A DNA stretch of 64,000 bases from Isoetes taiwanensis (GCA_021234155.1 JAJEKV010000012.1:9948448-10012447); one strand, 5' to 3'; positions 17,596 through 27,670 are shown, counted from the first letter of the stretch. Notes: a model not told the origin generated them from the letters alone. Numbers and translations are program-made.

Positions 17596-18429
17596 CTCCC
17601 CCCCACCAAACGACACTCAGAGTGAAGAAAAGGAGGAAGTGTTTCTGAGGGCGGGAAGCCATCAGTCTGAAAGTGATCCTCACGGGAGTGAGGACGGGCA
17701 CCATTATGGTACGTGCCAATGAGATCCTGGCGTATTTGAAGAGCAGGAGGAGTGTTGAGCCCAAGGGCAGGATCAGCATCAATGAGAAAATGAGAGCGCA
17801 CCATGTCTTCAAGGGCAGCGTGGGCTTCAGAAGAAACAAACTGGCACTCCATGAGGAGGCAGGTCTGGAGACCGAAAGCACTGACGCTGGCATTCGGATT
17901 GCAGTGAAAGATGGGACGCTGCCGATTTAAAGGGCTGACCAGGATGCATTTGAGAGCAGCACAGAAACTAGCTTGGCGGTGGACTGAAGGATCTGGTGAG
18001 GTGGCGGCATTCTGCAAGAAGGTGTCAAGACCATGAAGAGCATCAGCAGGCCGTTGCCAACCACGCTCATTGGGAATATAGATCCAATTGGTAGTGTTAT
18101 CAAGGGTGGCACCATCCTCCCAATTGGAGCGTCGTACAAAACGGGGATCCCACCGGAGATCCGTCGAGATCTGAGGCGGAGTCCATCCCGCATGGCCATC
18201 CACGACCTTGGTCCAAAAGGGGAGATGCCAATCAGAAGTGAGGAACCTGGGGCGTGGAGGGACACCCAGGGAAGCATAGGGAGAGGGTACCATGCCCGTG
18301 GGCGTGGGCTGCTGGGCCTGCGCCCTGAATTCACGGACAAGGTCCGGATCAAGAGCTTTGCACCAATGGTCCCAAACAGAAGCAGGGAGCTGAGAGTTGA
18401 CAGGAGGGCTATCCCAACCCGTGGGGACT
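17424..18429 (-). pseudogene. E2 third ORF, C-terminal part
   Basis: The frame is open from the E3 insertion point to a stop inside the LTR. It matches residues of about 600-933 of the E1 ORF (SPYASLG, FWTKV.DGHAGWTPPQ, NWIYI.NERGWQRP) and ends TKRRRDK. This C-terminal part is fully open, so its loss of function is due only to the E3 insertion at 18430-18434 and to damage further upstream. Confidence 0.85.
17596..17607 (-). promoter_or_regulatory. E2 polypurine tract
   Basis: The minus-strand GGTGGGGGGGAG abuts the LTR, identical to the E1 tract. Confidence 0.85.
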
Positions 18430-18434
18430 GTCTT

Positions 18435-20108
18435 TGTGACGTTCCAGCACAGTATACGCCCCAGGACGTATACCGTACTGCCTCGTCACGCGTACACGCC
18501 ACTCCAGCTGACGTGTACGCTAGGGTGTAGCCGGGTGAGTAGCCCTAGGGGGCAACTTACCAGAAATACGTGCAACTATTAATGTGCACATTTCCCAATG
18601 TACACATTAATGTGGGCACACATTTCCAAGTGGACACTTCATGCCAAGTGGGCCACACCCATAGGTGCAATTAATGTGCACATTTTCCAATGTACACATT
18701 AATGTGGGCACACATTTCCATGTGTGCACATTTGGCCACCTAGCCCTTAAAGGCAAGTGGGCCCATTTCCAATTATCCCACATGCCAAAAGGGGATAATT
18801 GGAAACCCTAGCCAACCCCCTTGTCTATATAGGGTAGGAAACCTTAACTAGCCCAATTTTTCGATTTTAGGGCTTGAACTCTGCTTTTTGTTTGCAACAG
18901 CCTAAACCGCATCCCGCAACTTCTGCACGGGAGAATTGCATCCTTAGTTCCTCTAGATTCGAAATGCCGGCCAGGATGGTCGAGCTCAGTCGAGGAGGAG
19001 CCCCTCAAGGATCAGGTATTTGGCCAATTAGATAGTCTAAAACCCTATTTTAGTCATTGAATCAGTAGGTTTAGCCTATTAGATTGCCCATAGCAGCCCT
19101 CTAGATCTCTAGATAGCAGATTCTAACTAAAGAACCTAACTCTATGTTGTAGATTAGATTTAGTTCTTTAGTTCTCTGTGAAGTATATGGATGATGTATC
19201 TCTATGAACTCCTTGTATTGGGAAGGGGGGTAGAGACCTAAAGCTTTGTAGTTGATGCTCCTAGAATAGCCTCTCTAGCACAATTGTAGATGCGCCTGTG
19301 GCACAAGAGCCACACGGGTTGTGGGTGAAGGGGCAAGACCGGGCTTATAAAGAGGTTCGTGTTCGACTCGAACCATCCCTATGGTGTGTTAGTGCTGCCG
19401 GGGATCATTGTGACTAGGTCTAATGGCTTGCCACTGCGTGTGGGCAAGGCATGGGCTCGACACTCGTGAGGTGGTGAATATGACCTTCCATTGAGTTCAA
19501 GTCGTATACGGGCAGTGGCCCTCTAGTCACCTGGAGTCAGCATGTAGATCTCTGGAGGGAGAGATCCCTACACCCCTCATCGGGAATCGGGAGATGCAAC
19601 CCAGGATATAGCCCCTTGGCTATGCATCCGGGTGGGCTCCAATCAGTCCCAACACTTTTCAGCCTACTCTGCAAAGTGTGCACAGGAGGGGCGGATGGAG
19701 TGGACAACCCTAAGCCATGTTCATATGCCAGCCAAATCCGTTGCCATGAATTCTGTCTGCAATGAACTCTGGAGACCCAAGCCGTCAGTCATCCCTTGAG
19801 TCTGAGCCTTGGGTAGGACTCCCTATGTGATGTGCTGATCTTTGTCTATGCAGATATGTGGAGGGCCATCCTTCGTGATGGTCATATGATGTTGATGTAT
19901 GTGCTACTGACATGTATGTTTACGCTTCCAGCCTAGGTAGGCCCCGAGGGAGGCGGGGTGCAATGACCCTTCCACTCTTCCCACCGGAACCCGCCGCGGT
20001 TTGCGGTGTCATGTGGAGGGCCCCCAGATTAGCATGGAGCTGGTATGGGGATGAACTCCTCGTTTGTATACGGTGAGTGCACCGTGATACCGACTAGGGG
20101 ACGCCACA
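18435..20108 (+). repeat. E3 5' LTR (1674 bp)
   Basis: The LTR starts TGTGACGTTCC and ends GACGCCACA. A TATA-like TCTATATAGG lies at about 18823-18832, followed by a transcribed-looking region. It differs from the 3' LTR by many small changes concentrated at CWG/CG sites, and the first 85 bases are more divergent than the rest. Confidence 0.93.
18571..18735 (+). repeat. Direct repeat inside the E3 LTR
   Basis: A block reading TTAATGTGCACATTT..CCAATGTACACATTAATG occurs twice about 93 bp apart (from about 18578 and 18671), upstream of the TATA-like motif. The 3' LTR keeps both (30240-30405). Such U3 repeats are often enhancers; that role is inferred. Confidence 0.7.
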
Positions 20109-20109
20109 G

Positions 20110-20121
20110 TGGTATCGAGCT
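20110..20121 (+). promoter_or_regulatory. E3 primer-binding site (tRNA-iMet type)
   Basis: TGGTATCGAGCT lies one base inside the 5' LTR. It equals the common plant PBS TGGTATCAGAGC with CAG read as CG, a change seen repeatedly at CWG sites in this window. Confidence 0.75.
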
Positions 20122-20310
20122 ATGTTCTTGGAGACCAAGAGCAAAGCACCGCCATGTTCCAAGTAGCACTAACTTGATAGGATCCTCAAACCTCGAAAAA
20201 TGAGAAAATTTTTCTCATTTTTGTAGTTCATGCTAAGCTAGTAACAGTTAAAATGAATAGAAACGTAAAAAGACTAAAAATTGATGAGCCAACATCCAAA
20301 AAGTAGGGTG

Positions 20311-20374
20311 GTCTCACACGTCGCGCCAGGACAGATTTCTACATTCTAGAAATCGGGTCATTAACGTATGAGAC
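20311..20374 (+). repeat. Palindrome P1 (64 bp)
   Basis: It starts GTCTCACACGT and ends ACGTATGAGAC, with an inner arm pair GATTTCTA..TAGAAATC. It is the first of four related units. Its distal arm is the most degenerate. Confidence 0.8.
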
Positions 20375-20495
20375 ATTCGGCTTTGACACCAAAAAAGTTG
20401 TAAATTACAGTAAAATACCTTGATAATTCTAAATTTAAGCTAAGAATTAGTAGATTTAGCATGTTACATGTTAATTTAATAGTGGGCCCCACCAT

Positions 20496-20562
20496 GTCTC
20501 ACACGTCGCGCCAGGACAGGTTTCTAGATTCTAGGAATCGGACTGGGCGCAACGTGTGAGAC
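20496..20562 (+). repeat. Palindrome P2 (67 bp)
   Basis: The outer arms GTCTCACACGT and ACGTGTGAGAC are perfect 11-bp complements, followed inward by CGCGCC / GGGCGC and TTTCTAG / CTAGGAA arms. It ends 75 bp upstream of the TATA box of the histone-like gene. Confidence 0.85.
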
Positions 20563-20637
20563 CTTGCTTAATTAGGTGTTTTTAGGTGTTCTAGACAACC
20601 CAAAAAGGTAGTTTAAAAGTTGACCTAAAATTGGCCC

Positions 20638-20646
20638 TATAAATAG
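20638..20646 (+). promoter_or_regulatory. TATA box of the histone-like gene
   Basis: TATAAATAG lies 106 bp upstream of the first ATG (20744), with a pyrimidine-rich leader between. Because the 5' LTR promoter is 1.8 kb upstream, this suggests a separate internal promoter. Confidence 0.65.
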
Positions 20647-20743
20647 AACCAGACCCCTCCCATTTTTCCTGTTCTTCCCTAGAACTTCGCTCGTACTGTC
20701 AAGGCGATCTTCTGGCGCTTAGCTCCGATCGACAAACCGTAAG

Positions 20744-21337
20744 ATGATGGCCCGCACGAAGCAGACTGCAAGGAAGCCTAGCCGAAGCGGATCCTCCAGC
20801 GCCAGTGGCTCCGGCCTCTTTCACCAGATTCTTCGGCAACGCCTTCTCCACGGCGACGAATCTTCGTCAAGTGAGGAAGCAGGGTCGGACCGGAGCGACC
20901 ACACAGAAATCTTGGAGGACGATCGGCCAGACGTCATGAGCGAGATCCTCAACGAAATTGAACGGCAGGAGGCAGAAAGCGGGCAGCAGCGGGAGCAACA
21001 CCAGGGGGACGCCAACCCACAGGAGGAGCAGAGGGAACAGGCGGAACCATCAACAGCCCAAGAACAACCCCAGGCTGAGATTCACCTGCAGGAGGAGCAG
21101 GGAAGAGAGGAGGAGCAGCCGCCGGAACTCACCCCGGAAGAAGAGGCCGAGCCGCGACGCTTCGGGCCCACAAGCACGGCCAAGGAGCGCCGAGGAGAGG
21201 GACAAAGAGTCGGGAAGACGACCACTACTACCCGACCCAAGAAGAGGAGGGCCAAAGCCGTAATGGCAGGCAAGAGGAAGCTGGTGAAGGTCGAAGAGAG
21301 CCAAAGGTCCGTCATCAACGAAGCCATCGGGAGGTGA
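20744..21337 (+). CDS. H3-tail-mimic ORF: ARTKQTARK plus acidic region
   Basis: An open frame of 197 codons starts with two ATG codons in a row. After the second Met it reads ARTKQTARK, identical to residues 1-9 of mature histone H3, including R2, K4, T6, R8 and K9; S10 is replaced by Pro. A Ser-rich segment follows, then about 100 residues dominated by Glu, Gln and Asp, and a basic end (RPKKRRAKAV, GKRKLVK). It ends at TGA inside AG|GTGAGA, a good splice-donor consensus, so it may be the first exon, or a frameshifted N-terminal part, of the histone-fold gene that follows. As an alternative it may be a separate mimic protein. Function unknown. Confidence 0.8.
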   Translation: MMARTKQTARKPSRSGSSSASGSGLFHQILRQRLLHGDESSSSEEAGSDRSDHTEILEDDRPDVMSEILNEIERQEAESGQQREQHQGDANPQEEQREQAEPSTAQEQPQAEIHLQEEQGREEEQPPELTPEEEAEPRRFGPTSTAKERRGEGQRVGKTTTTTRPKKRRAKAVMAGKRKLVKVEESQRSVINEAIGR

Positions 21338-21650
21338 GACTCACCACCACCGACGACGGGATGGAGACTACGTACGGGCGCAGACGGGCAAGCTCTTCAA
21401 AGCCCCGGGTCAGAGGAAGAGGTACCCGAAAGCGCACGCCCAAGAGTATGGAGGAGGTCGGACAGTGGCTAAGCCCCCACCATTTCCCGAACACGCGGGA
21501 TAGGGTCAAGGCCCCACGGCCGCAATGGGAAGTTTCCATGTGATAGACCCCTTAAAGGTCTATCGAAGAGGATCGTGGAGCACAACGCCGTATATGGCAA
21601 AGTGGGAGGCCTACAATGCCTATTACCAGAAGCAGGGTGAGAACGATTGA
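21338..21650 (+). pseudogene. Linker between H3-like tail and histone fold, disrupted
   Basis: The frame that leads into the histone fold is open here except for TAG at about 21501 and TGA at 21648. It reads as basic and aromatic-rich peptide (YVRAQTGKLFKAPGQRKR; YMAKWEAYNAYYQKQG). This could be an extended histone tail with errors, or an intron running from the donor at 21334 to an AG such as 21630. A second possible start is ATG 21616 (MPITRSRVRT), which would join the fold if one C were added in a C7 run near 21680. Confidence 0.45.
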
Positions 21651-22025
21651 AGGCGGCACCGACGAAGAGCCGTGCAATCCCCCCCTCCACCAAAGCCCAA
21701 GCCTCCCCGAGCACCAGGGAAGAAGCGGAACAAGAAGAAGAAGCTGGAAGACAGGGCACTCAAGGAGATCCGCCACTTCCAGAAGAGTTACGGACTCCTG
21801 ATTCCCCGGGCGCCGTTCCAGCGTTTGGTCCGCGAAGTCATCCAAGAATACAACACAGACATGCGCGTGACCGATGAGATGCTGCTGTGCTTACAGGAGG
21901 CGGCCGAAGCACATATAGTAAAGCATTTTGAAGATTCAACGGCCTGCACGGTGCACGCGAAGAGGGTTACCCTCATGAGGCAGGATATGTATCTTGCCAG
22001 ACACATCAAGGGAGAACGCCCTTGA
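21651..22025 (+). CDS. Histone H3 / CENH3-like fold encoded in the chromovirus
   Basis: From about 21735 the frame encodes a complete H3 histone fold ending at TGA 22023-22025: alpha-[12 protein letters not shown], alpha-1 [15 protein letters not shown], loop-1 NTDMR, alpha-2 [15 protein letters not shown], loop-2 [11 protein letters not shown], alpha-3 [13 protein letters not shown]. By hand about 50 of 89 residues match plant H3. [14 protein letters not shown] and VTLMR resemble plant CENH3, while loop 1 has H3 length and the end GER is H3-like. H3 positions K56, C110 and K115 are kept; K79 is Asn, P121 is Arg and K122 is Gln. The upstream tail ([20 protein letters not shown]) is Pro/Lys-rich. 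A poly(A)-like AATAAA follows at about 22076. It would be expected to pair with H4 in a nucleosome. Confidence 0.9.
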   Translation, partial: RRHRRRAVQSPPPPKPKPPRAPGKKRNKKKKLEDRALKEIRHFQKSYGLLIPRAPFQRLVREVIQEYNTDMRVTDEMLLCLQEAAEAHIVKHFEDSTACTVHAKRVTLMRQDMYLARHIKGERP

Positions 22026-22168
22026 ACCTTGTAAATGACTGTAAAATTTTGTTAATATAAAGAAAATTTTGTGTAAATAAAGTGTCAAAACCTGTTTAAA
22101 TAGGTCAAGATATCGATCCCTAGCCTTCGTTTTAATTAAATTGGAGTTTTGAGCAAAATTGAGACGAT

Positions 22169-22235
22169 GTCTCACACGTCGCGCCAGGACAGATTTCTAC
22201 ATTTTAGAAATCGGGCTGGGCGCAACGTGTGAGAC
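22169..22235 (+). repeat. Palindrome P3 (67 bp)
   Basis: This is the third copy of the GTCTCACACGT..ACGTGTGAGAC unit, in the same orientation as judged by its asymmetric interior (CAGGACAGATTTCTACATT). It lies 144 bp after the histone stop. Confidence 0.85.
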
Positions 22236-22367
22236 CATGCCCAAAAATGCCCAAAACAGCTCCAAATCGACCAAGTAAGGGGTCAATTCTGCCTAACTCG
22301 ATGAGTTTAGTAGAATTACAGCCTTAGATCACCTAAATTGAGTAATCCTAGCCCAATTAGGACCCAT

Positions 22368-22434
22368 GTCTCACACGTCGCGCCAGGACAGATTTCTACA
22401 TTTTAGAAATCGGGCTGGGTGCAACGTATGAGAC
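22368..22434 (+). repeat. Palindrome P4 (67 bp)
   Basis: This is the fourth copy and differs from P3 by two bases. It lies 177 bp upstream of the second internal TATA box. Confidence 0.85.
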
Positions 22435-22610
22435 CCCCCGCACATGTCATCACCAAATGATCTCCAAATTGCACAATAGGTTCAAGAGCTCTCCTTAGCA
22501 TGCTCAAACTCTAGAAATAGTCTTCAAACTTGCAATTGCATCCCTTAATATCAGAATTACCTAATCTCAAGAAAATCTAGGTCATCCAAAAATTAGGGTT
22601 TTCCCCTTTC

Positions 22611-22619
22611 TATAAATAA
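22611..22619 (+). promoter_or_regulatory. TATA box of the second internal E3 gene
   Basis: TATAAATAA follows a palindrome pair, repeating the layout upstream of the histone-like gene. Confidence 0.6.
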
Positions 22620-22730
22620 GTCCCCATTTCTCAATTGGCACCCCGCAAATTTGTTCCCCAATCGCTTAGGGCGATCTTTCAGCTCCCCGAGGCTTCGCAT
22701 CCGTTTGATACTCCCTTCCTTGCTAGATCA

Positions 22731-24237
22731 ATGGCTCTGGCTGATTTCGGGCGATGGTACGGCCGCCATAAAGCATCGGGCGCAGATGTCAACGACATCT
22801 TCCAAGTCTTTGTGAAAGAAATTGACATCCAAGTTACGTTAAATGCAACCCCAAAGATATAGGCGCGGGTGCTAGCAGAATTTTCGGCTAGGGTAGGACC
22901 TCCCTTGTTCAAGTCCCCCTTGCATAGGATACTTTGTTCCCCGCCCATCCCTTCAAGCACTTTGGGCGATGTCCCCAACATCGCCAAGTAATTTTGACTA
23001 ACAAGGCGCTAGAGACTACTCGATTACATGGTCCCCGACAGCCAACAGAGACCAAGTACTTTTCTTTACACCGCCTCTAGCCATCTTCTTATCCCAAGGC
23101 CACAGAACCCGATGGGGGCAACCTCTATCCCTCCGATGGAGGTAGACCCCATAGCAGTGCAAGAGGAAGAGCAGATGCTGTTGCAGTATCAACAGGAACA
23201 GGAAGCAAGAGAGGATGAGGAGGAGTCGGACGACGAAGGATACACGGAGCTCGACTCAGACGAAGAACGGCGCCAAGGAGAGCAGGAGCTGATCAATTTC
23301 GAAAGAGAGCCAGCCAGGCATCGAGTTGTTCCTCACTTGGGCTAGGCATCACAAGCCTAGCCCCTATCATCACGGAGAGGAGTATCTACTCCTCAACGAC
23401 ATCCAACCTTCCCAATGCCGGGAGAGGGAGCTCAAAGTTGGACTAATCGCTTCCACCAGCTCCCAAGGGTAGACCCACTCGACGACTTCATCGTCCGGGA
23501 GCCTCGACTTCCCGCTTCAAGTGAGGGAGTCCACACCTATGTGAGAGACGACTGAGATATCCGTGCCTACAAAGAAGATCGCAATTGATGGACGAGCGGG
23601 AGCTGCCGACAGAGGAGGAGTTCCTCGCCCTCCAAGAACAGATGGGGATCCGTGGGAAGACCACGAGCATCCTAATGCCGGGTCCTTCGATAGCACCCCT
23701 GCCAAAAGGAGAAGGAATCGACCTCAGGAGGCTCGACCGCACAATTGAAGACTACAGGAGCTCATCGGGTTGAGGTCGACGAAAGCACGCCGGGCGCACA
23801 GAGCCGGAGGCCAAACAAGTGGGGAAGCTTCGGCACACACAACCATGTGTCGCCAGATACTATTTGTCCTGGCCGATGGATGGGAGAATAGCGTAATTCA
23901 CCGCAAGTTCAGTCCCGCAGGCTAAGAAGGAGTGTTTATGCCGATTGCACTCTCGTGCTCGCAGCATGCTCGAATAGCAACAAATGTCGACTATGCCGCT
24001 TTAGTCAAGAGGGCAATGGCACTCGACCTTTCGACTTCGCCATACCCCACCGACGTCCGCGAGATAGCAAAGGATGCGGCCCTTACATCCCAATCGCTAG
24101 GGTAGAAGACCCGGTGAGAGCCATCCAGGAGGCTCGTCAAATAGTATCATCGAGGAACTTGGGTCACTCGGTAGGGACGGCCCAAGTTAAGAAGTTTCTT
24201 GAAGACAACCCGTCTTACCGGCGATTTCAAGACTAGT
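22731..24237 (+). pseudogene. Second internal E3 gene, unrecognised, acidic, disrupted
   Basis: From ATG 22731 (MALADFGRWYGRHKASG) coding-looking sequence continues to TAG 24235 in several frames. The parts are: 22731-22990 with one TAG; 23028-23345, with a strongly acidic stretch (EEESDDEGYTELDSDEE, about residues 62-78); 23585-23773 (EEEFLALQEQMGIRGK); 23930-24110; and 24107-24237, ending PSYRRFQD. Codon usage and amino-acid composition suggest a real protein of about 450-500 residues with indels or introns. No domain is recognised. Acidic tracts occur in histone chaperones, but nothing else supports that. An AATAAA at about 24288 follows the stop. Confidence 0.45.
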
Positions 24238-24239
24238 TA

Positions 24240-24490
24240 GACTCTTGATCCCGGAGACTTTTGTATTTAAAATATTATATGATATATAAATAAAATTCTG
24301 CTGCACTTTAAATATTTTGTTGATATATTTTGCCCCACAATTATACCAACAAACATAAACAATGCAAGAAGAACAAATGGAACTAATCATATAGCCATGA
24401 ATTGCTTGTGTATGCAGCCAGAGGCCTAAACGCAGGGGAACGACAAACCGCGAGACCTTATAGAAGAACAAACCCCGCCTGCACCACCCC
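24240..24490 (+). other. Spacer between the second gene and gag in E3
   Basis: AT-rich spacer with the polyadenylation-like AATAAA near 24288 and no coding sign. Gag-like coding begins after it. Confidence 0.4.
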
Positions 24491-25294
24491 AAGCAAGAAA
24501 CCTATTTGAAGATAGGGAACCCATGACCCCAGAGGAGGAGATAGCCCGTGATGAGGACGGATCCGGAGCAGATAAAGGCATTACTATCTCAAGCAAAGGT
24601 GAGTGGGTTCTGGTGGGCAATGCTCGCTTGCCGCAAGCATCAGCTCCGGAGGGAAGGAAGGGACAAGAAGAGGAGCAAGAGAAGGAGATCCCCAACCGAA
24701 TCTTCCGACTCAAGTTCACTGACTCGTGACCGACGGGAGGAAGAGGAAGAAACAGCTCGGAACCAACAGAGGGAAGGCAGAGGAACACCCTGTGAGGGAC
24801 GATTAAAGAGATACCGTGGCCTCTCGACTACCGTAAGAAAGTAGATTCCGCGACCGGGCAATGTATGGAAGGCCCGAAACTAGAACAGTTCGTGGGAGAA
24901 CAGTCGATTGGAAGCAGAGGCATGGCTGGGACGAAATGAGCGAAAGCACGGAAATGCTTATGGCATGAAGGATAAGGACAAAGGCAGAGTTGCAAACAGC
25001 CAACTTGAAAGGAGCCGCCGGATTTGGTGGAAGGGTTATGCAAAGGCACACGGCTTAAGCAGGATGCTTGTAAGTTCGTAAAGTTTGCTAAAGCCTTCGC
25101 GCCATTACGCCCGAGGGAACATAAGTCCAAAGATGATGCAGCAGTTTTTTACAAAGTTACGCAAAGGCAACAAATCAGTTCAGAAATATACGAGAGGAAT
25201 TCATGAGGCTAAGGTCAGATGTGCCAAAGTTGGGAGAGAAGCATGCGTGGAAAGCTATATTGAGGGGCTGAATGAGGAGATCCCAAGCTTGTGA
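24491..25294 (+). pseudogene. gag: E3 gag
   Basis: Pieces in different frames read PMTPEEEIARDEDGS, SGFWWAMLACRKHQLRREG, KRSKRRRSPTESSDSSSL, and finally MMQQFFTKLRKGNKSVQKYT with VRCAKVGREACVESYIEGL. The last block is the classic F..L.QG..SV..Y...F.. segment of retrotransposon gag. At least three frameshifts are needed, so it is non-functional as read. Confidence 0.7.
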
Positions 25295-25299
25295 GGGCA

Positions 25300-26170
25300 A
25301 TAAACCCTAGGACAAGATCGGGCGTAATCCAAGGCTATAAGCTTGCAGGGTCGTGACCTCTAATAGCGGACACAAAGCAGCAAAGACTTCCGTGATAAAG
25401 GCAAGGCGACAGAAGCTATAGCCCCGTGGCAGCCAAACCCGTGTCCAAATTTAGAGCCCCATATGGTGGGAAACAGGGAAGCAAAGCAGAGAAGAAGCGG
25501 TGTGTCCTTCAAGGACAAGCAGAAAGGTCAAACTACTCCAAAGCAAAGGTAATCCTTTTGCAAGCCGATGCCCAAGGAAAAGAGGCAGAGTGCATAGAAA
25601 AGCAACCGGTGGCTTCTGTGTGCTTCCAGCCAGCCATAGGACAAAGAACCCGCCCTTACGCCATGAGTGCAGCTCTAGCGGAGTTGGGAGATTGGGGCCC
25701 TGCCGGACGACGACGGGCGAAGAGGCCCGCGACTACATCCGTGGTGAGTGTCACATCTTTGCCGCAATAGATACGAGCAAGCAGAGAGCCAAGATAAGGT
25801 AATTTCCACAAGAGGGAAGGCTAAAGCTAAGTCCTTCATAGTCTTGATAGACTCGTGAAGTAGCCATAATTTTGCATCCCCCGTAATGGTTCAAATGTTG
25901 AAGTTGAAGCCGCTAAAGTCAAAGCCAAGACCCGTTGTTTTAGCAAGTGGTGCAAGAAGGCGCGGCGGGCAAGAGAATTAACTTCGACATCGACTTACCA
26001 GGATTAATATCCGTGATGGGGCAGAAGTAATGGGCATTGGAAAGTATGACTTGATCATAGGAATGGAGTACCTTGGGCCAGCAGGGCCATTATCGACCGG
26101 GGAAAGCGGAAGGTGACCTTCCCAACGCCCGACGGCAAGATCATTGAGATAATGTAAGGAAGTTGTTCCC
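25300..26170 (+). pseudogene. E3 nucleocapsid and protease region
   Basis: A degenerate Cys-containing stretch (25426-25800, with RGECHIF) stands where zinc knuckles are expected. The protease active site is visible as VLIDS*SSHNFASPVM at about 25840-25890, where one base would change TGA back to Gly (DSG). The YDLIIGMEYL-type second block lies near 26045. All frames are interrupted. Confidence 0.6.
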
Positions 26171-26329
26171 ATCATGCGCTGCATGTCTTCTAAACGGGCC
26201 GCTCAAGTGCATCAAGAGTGAGCAAGTGGCATACATCTTCAAGCTTGAGATTAGAGAGCCGAACCAAGAAAGCAAAGAAGACAAGGTGCTCGCAAAGAAG
26301 TTGTCGGAAGCAAGTAGCTAAGCTCGATC

Positions 26330-27110
26330 ACGGAGTTCCATGATCTCTTTCCGTGATGAGATCAAGCAGCTCCCTCCTTATAGGGGAGTCGAAAGCAGAT
26401 AGCACTCGAACCGTGAACAAAGCCAACAAGCAAGGCTCCATATAGAATGACAACGCAGAGTTGTCGGAGTGAAGAAGCAGCTAGGCGGAGCCGCCGACCT
26501 AGGTTTCATTAGACCTAGTGTCTCGCCGCTTGGAGAGCCCATTCTTTTGTCAAGAAGAAGGATGGATCTTTGAGGATGTGCATAGACTATAGACAGTTGA
26601 ATAAGCACACCATTAAGAACAAGTATGCGCTTCCAAGATCGACGACTTGATGGATCAGCTCCAAGGTGCTAAGATCTTCTCCAAAATCGACTTAAGGTTA
26701 TCATCGATCAGGATAAAGGAAGAAGATATCCATAAGACCACCTTGAGAACGCGGTATGGGCATTATGAGTTCACAAGAATGCCTTTTCGCTTATCAAATG
26801 CCCCCCCCAACGCTCATGAGGCTCATGAACGATATCTTCGTGGGAGTTCCCGGACACCTTTGTGATTGTTTTCTTTGATGACATTTTGGTGTATAGCAGA
26901 TCCCTTGAAGAGCACGCGGCAACACTTGAGAAGAGTGCTAGAGAAGTTGAAGAGGCACCGGTTAATGCCAAGTTGTCGGGCGCCACTTCGCAACGTAAAA
27001 GGTGGAGTACCTAGGTCATGTGATCTCGCCAGAAGGCATCTCAACAGACCCCGCCAAGATTGAAGCCGCCATTCAAAGGGTCGGCCACCAAGAATGTGCA
27101 TGAAGTCGAA
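26330..27110 (+). pseudogene. pol: E3 reverse transcriptase
   Basis: Conserved blocks appear in shifting frames: [39 protein letters not shown] (about 26575), [25 protein letters not shown] and the catalytic FFDDILVYSRS (about 26870). The canonical Y.DD box is FFDD here. Several missing bases coincide with CTG-like sites, for example after ATCGACTTAAGG, where a Ser-Gly pair is expected. Confidence 0.85.
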
Positions 27111-27229
27111 GTTTCCTCGCCTAGTGGTACTCTGTGAAGTTCGTGAAGAACTTTGCTAAGATAGCAGCCCCGCTAACGCACCGACGAGGGGCGTAGAAGG
27201 TGAAAGATTGGGTAGAGCATTGGCACAAG

Positions 27230-27670
27230 AAAGCCCAAAAGGGGTTTGAAGTGTTGAAGGAAGTTTTAACCACAGCCCCAGCCTTTAACCCCGCCCGACC
27301 CGAGAAAGATAAGCTTGTGGCAACAGATGCGCAGTAAGATAGCTACAAAAGGTTTATGCAAGAAAGAGCGGTGGTAGCGTGATGATTCCGTGAAGATGAA
27401 CGACGCCGGAGACGCGGGCTACCCAACGCACGCATCAAGAGTTGCTTGCGGTTGTCGTGGCATTAAGAATATGGAGGCATTATCTCTTGGGAAGGAAGTT
27501 CCAATTGATACCCCACCATCGAGCCTCCAATATGTATTCACGCAACCACACCTTAACTGAGGCAGCGGAGATGGATGGAGTTCCTCAAGAATATGACTTT
27601 GATATAGTCTACAAGCCGGGAAGCTCAATGTGGTAGCAGATGCGCTTTCAAGGCATCCCCCGACAACTAG
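27230..27670 (+). pseudogene. pol: E3 RNase H
   Basis: Blocks VVALRIWRHYLLG (27445-27485), RQRRWMEFL (about 27565), EYDFDIVYKPG and NVVADALS in mixed frames identify a gypsy RNase H region and its end. The initial D-containing block (LVATDAQ) is followed by stops. Confidence 0.8.
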
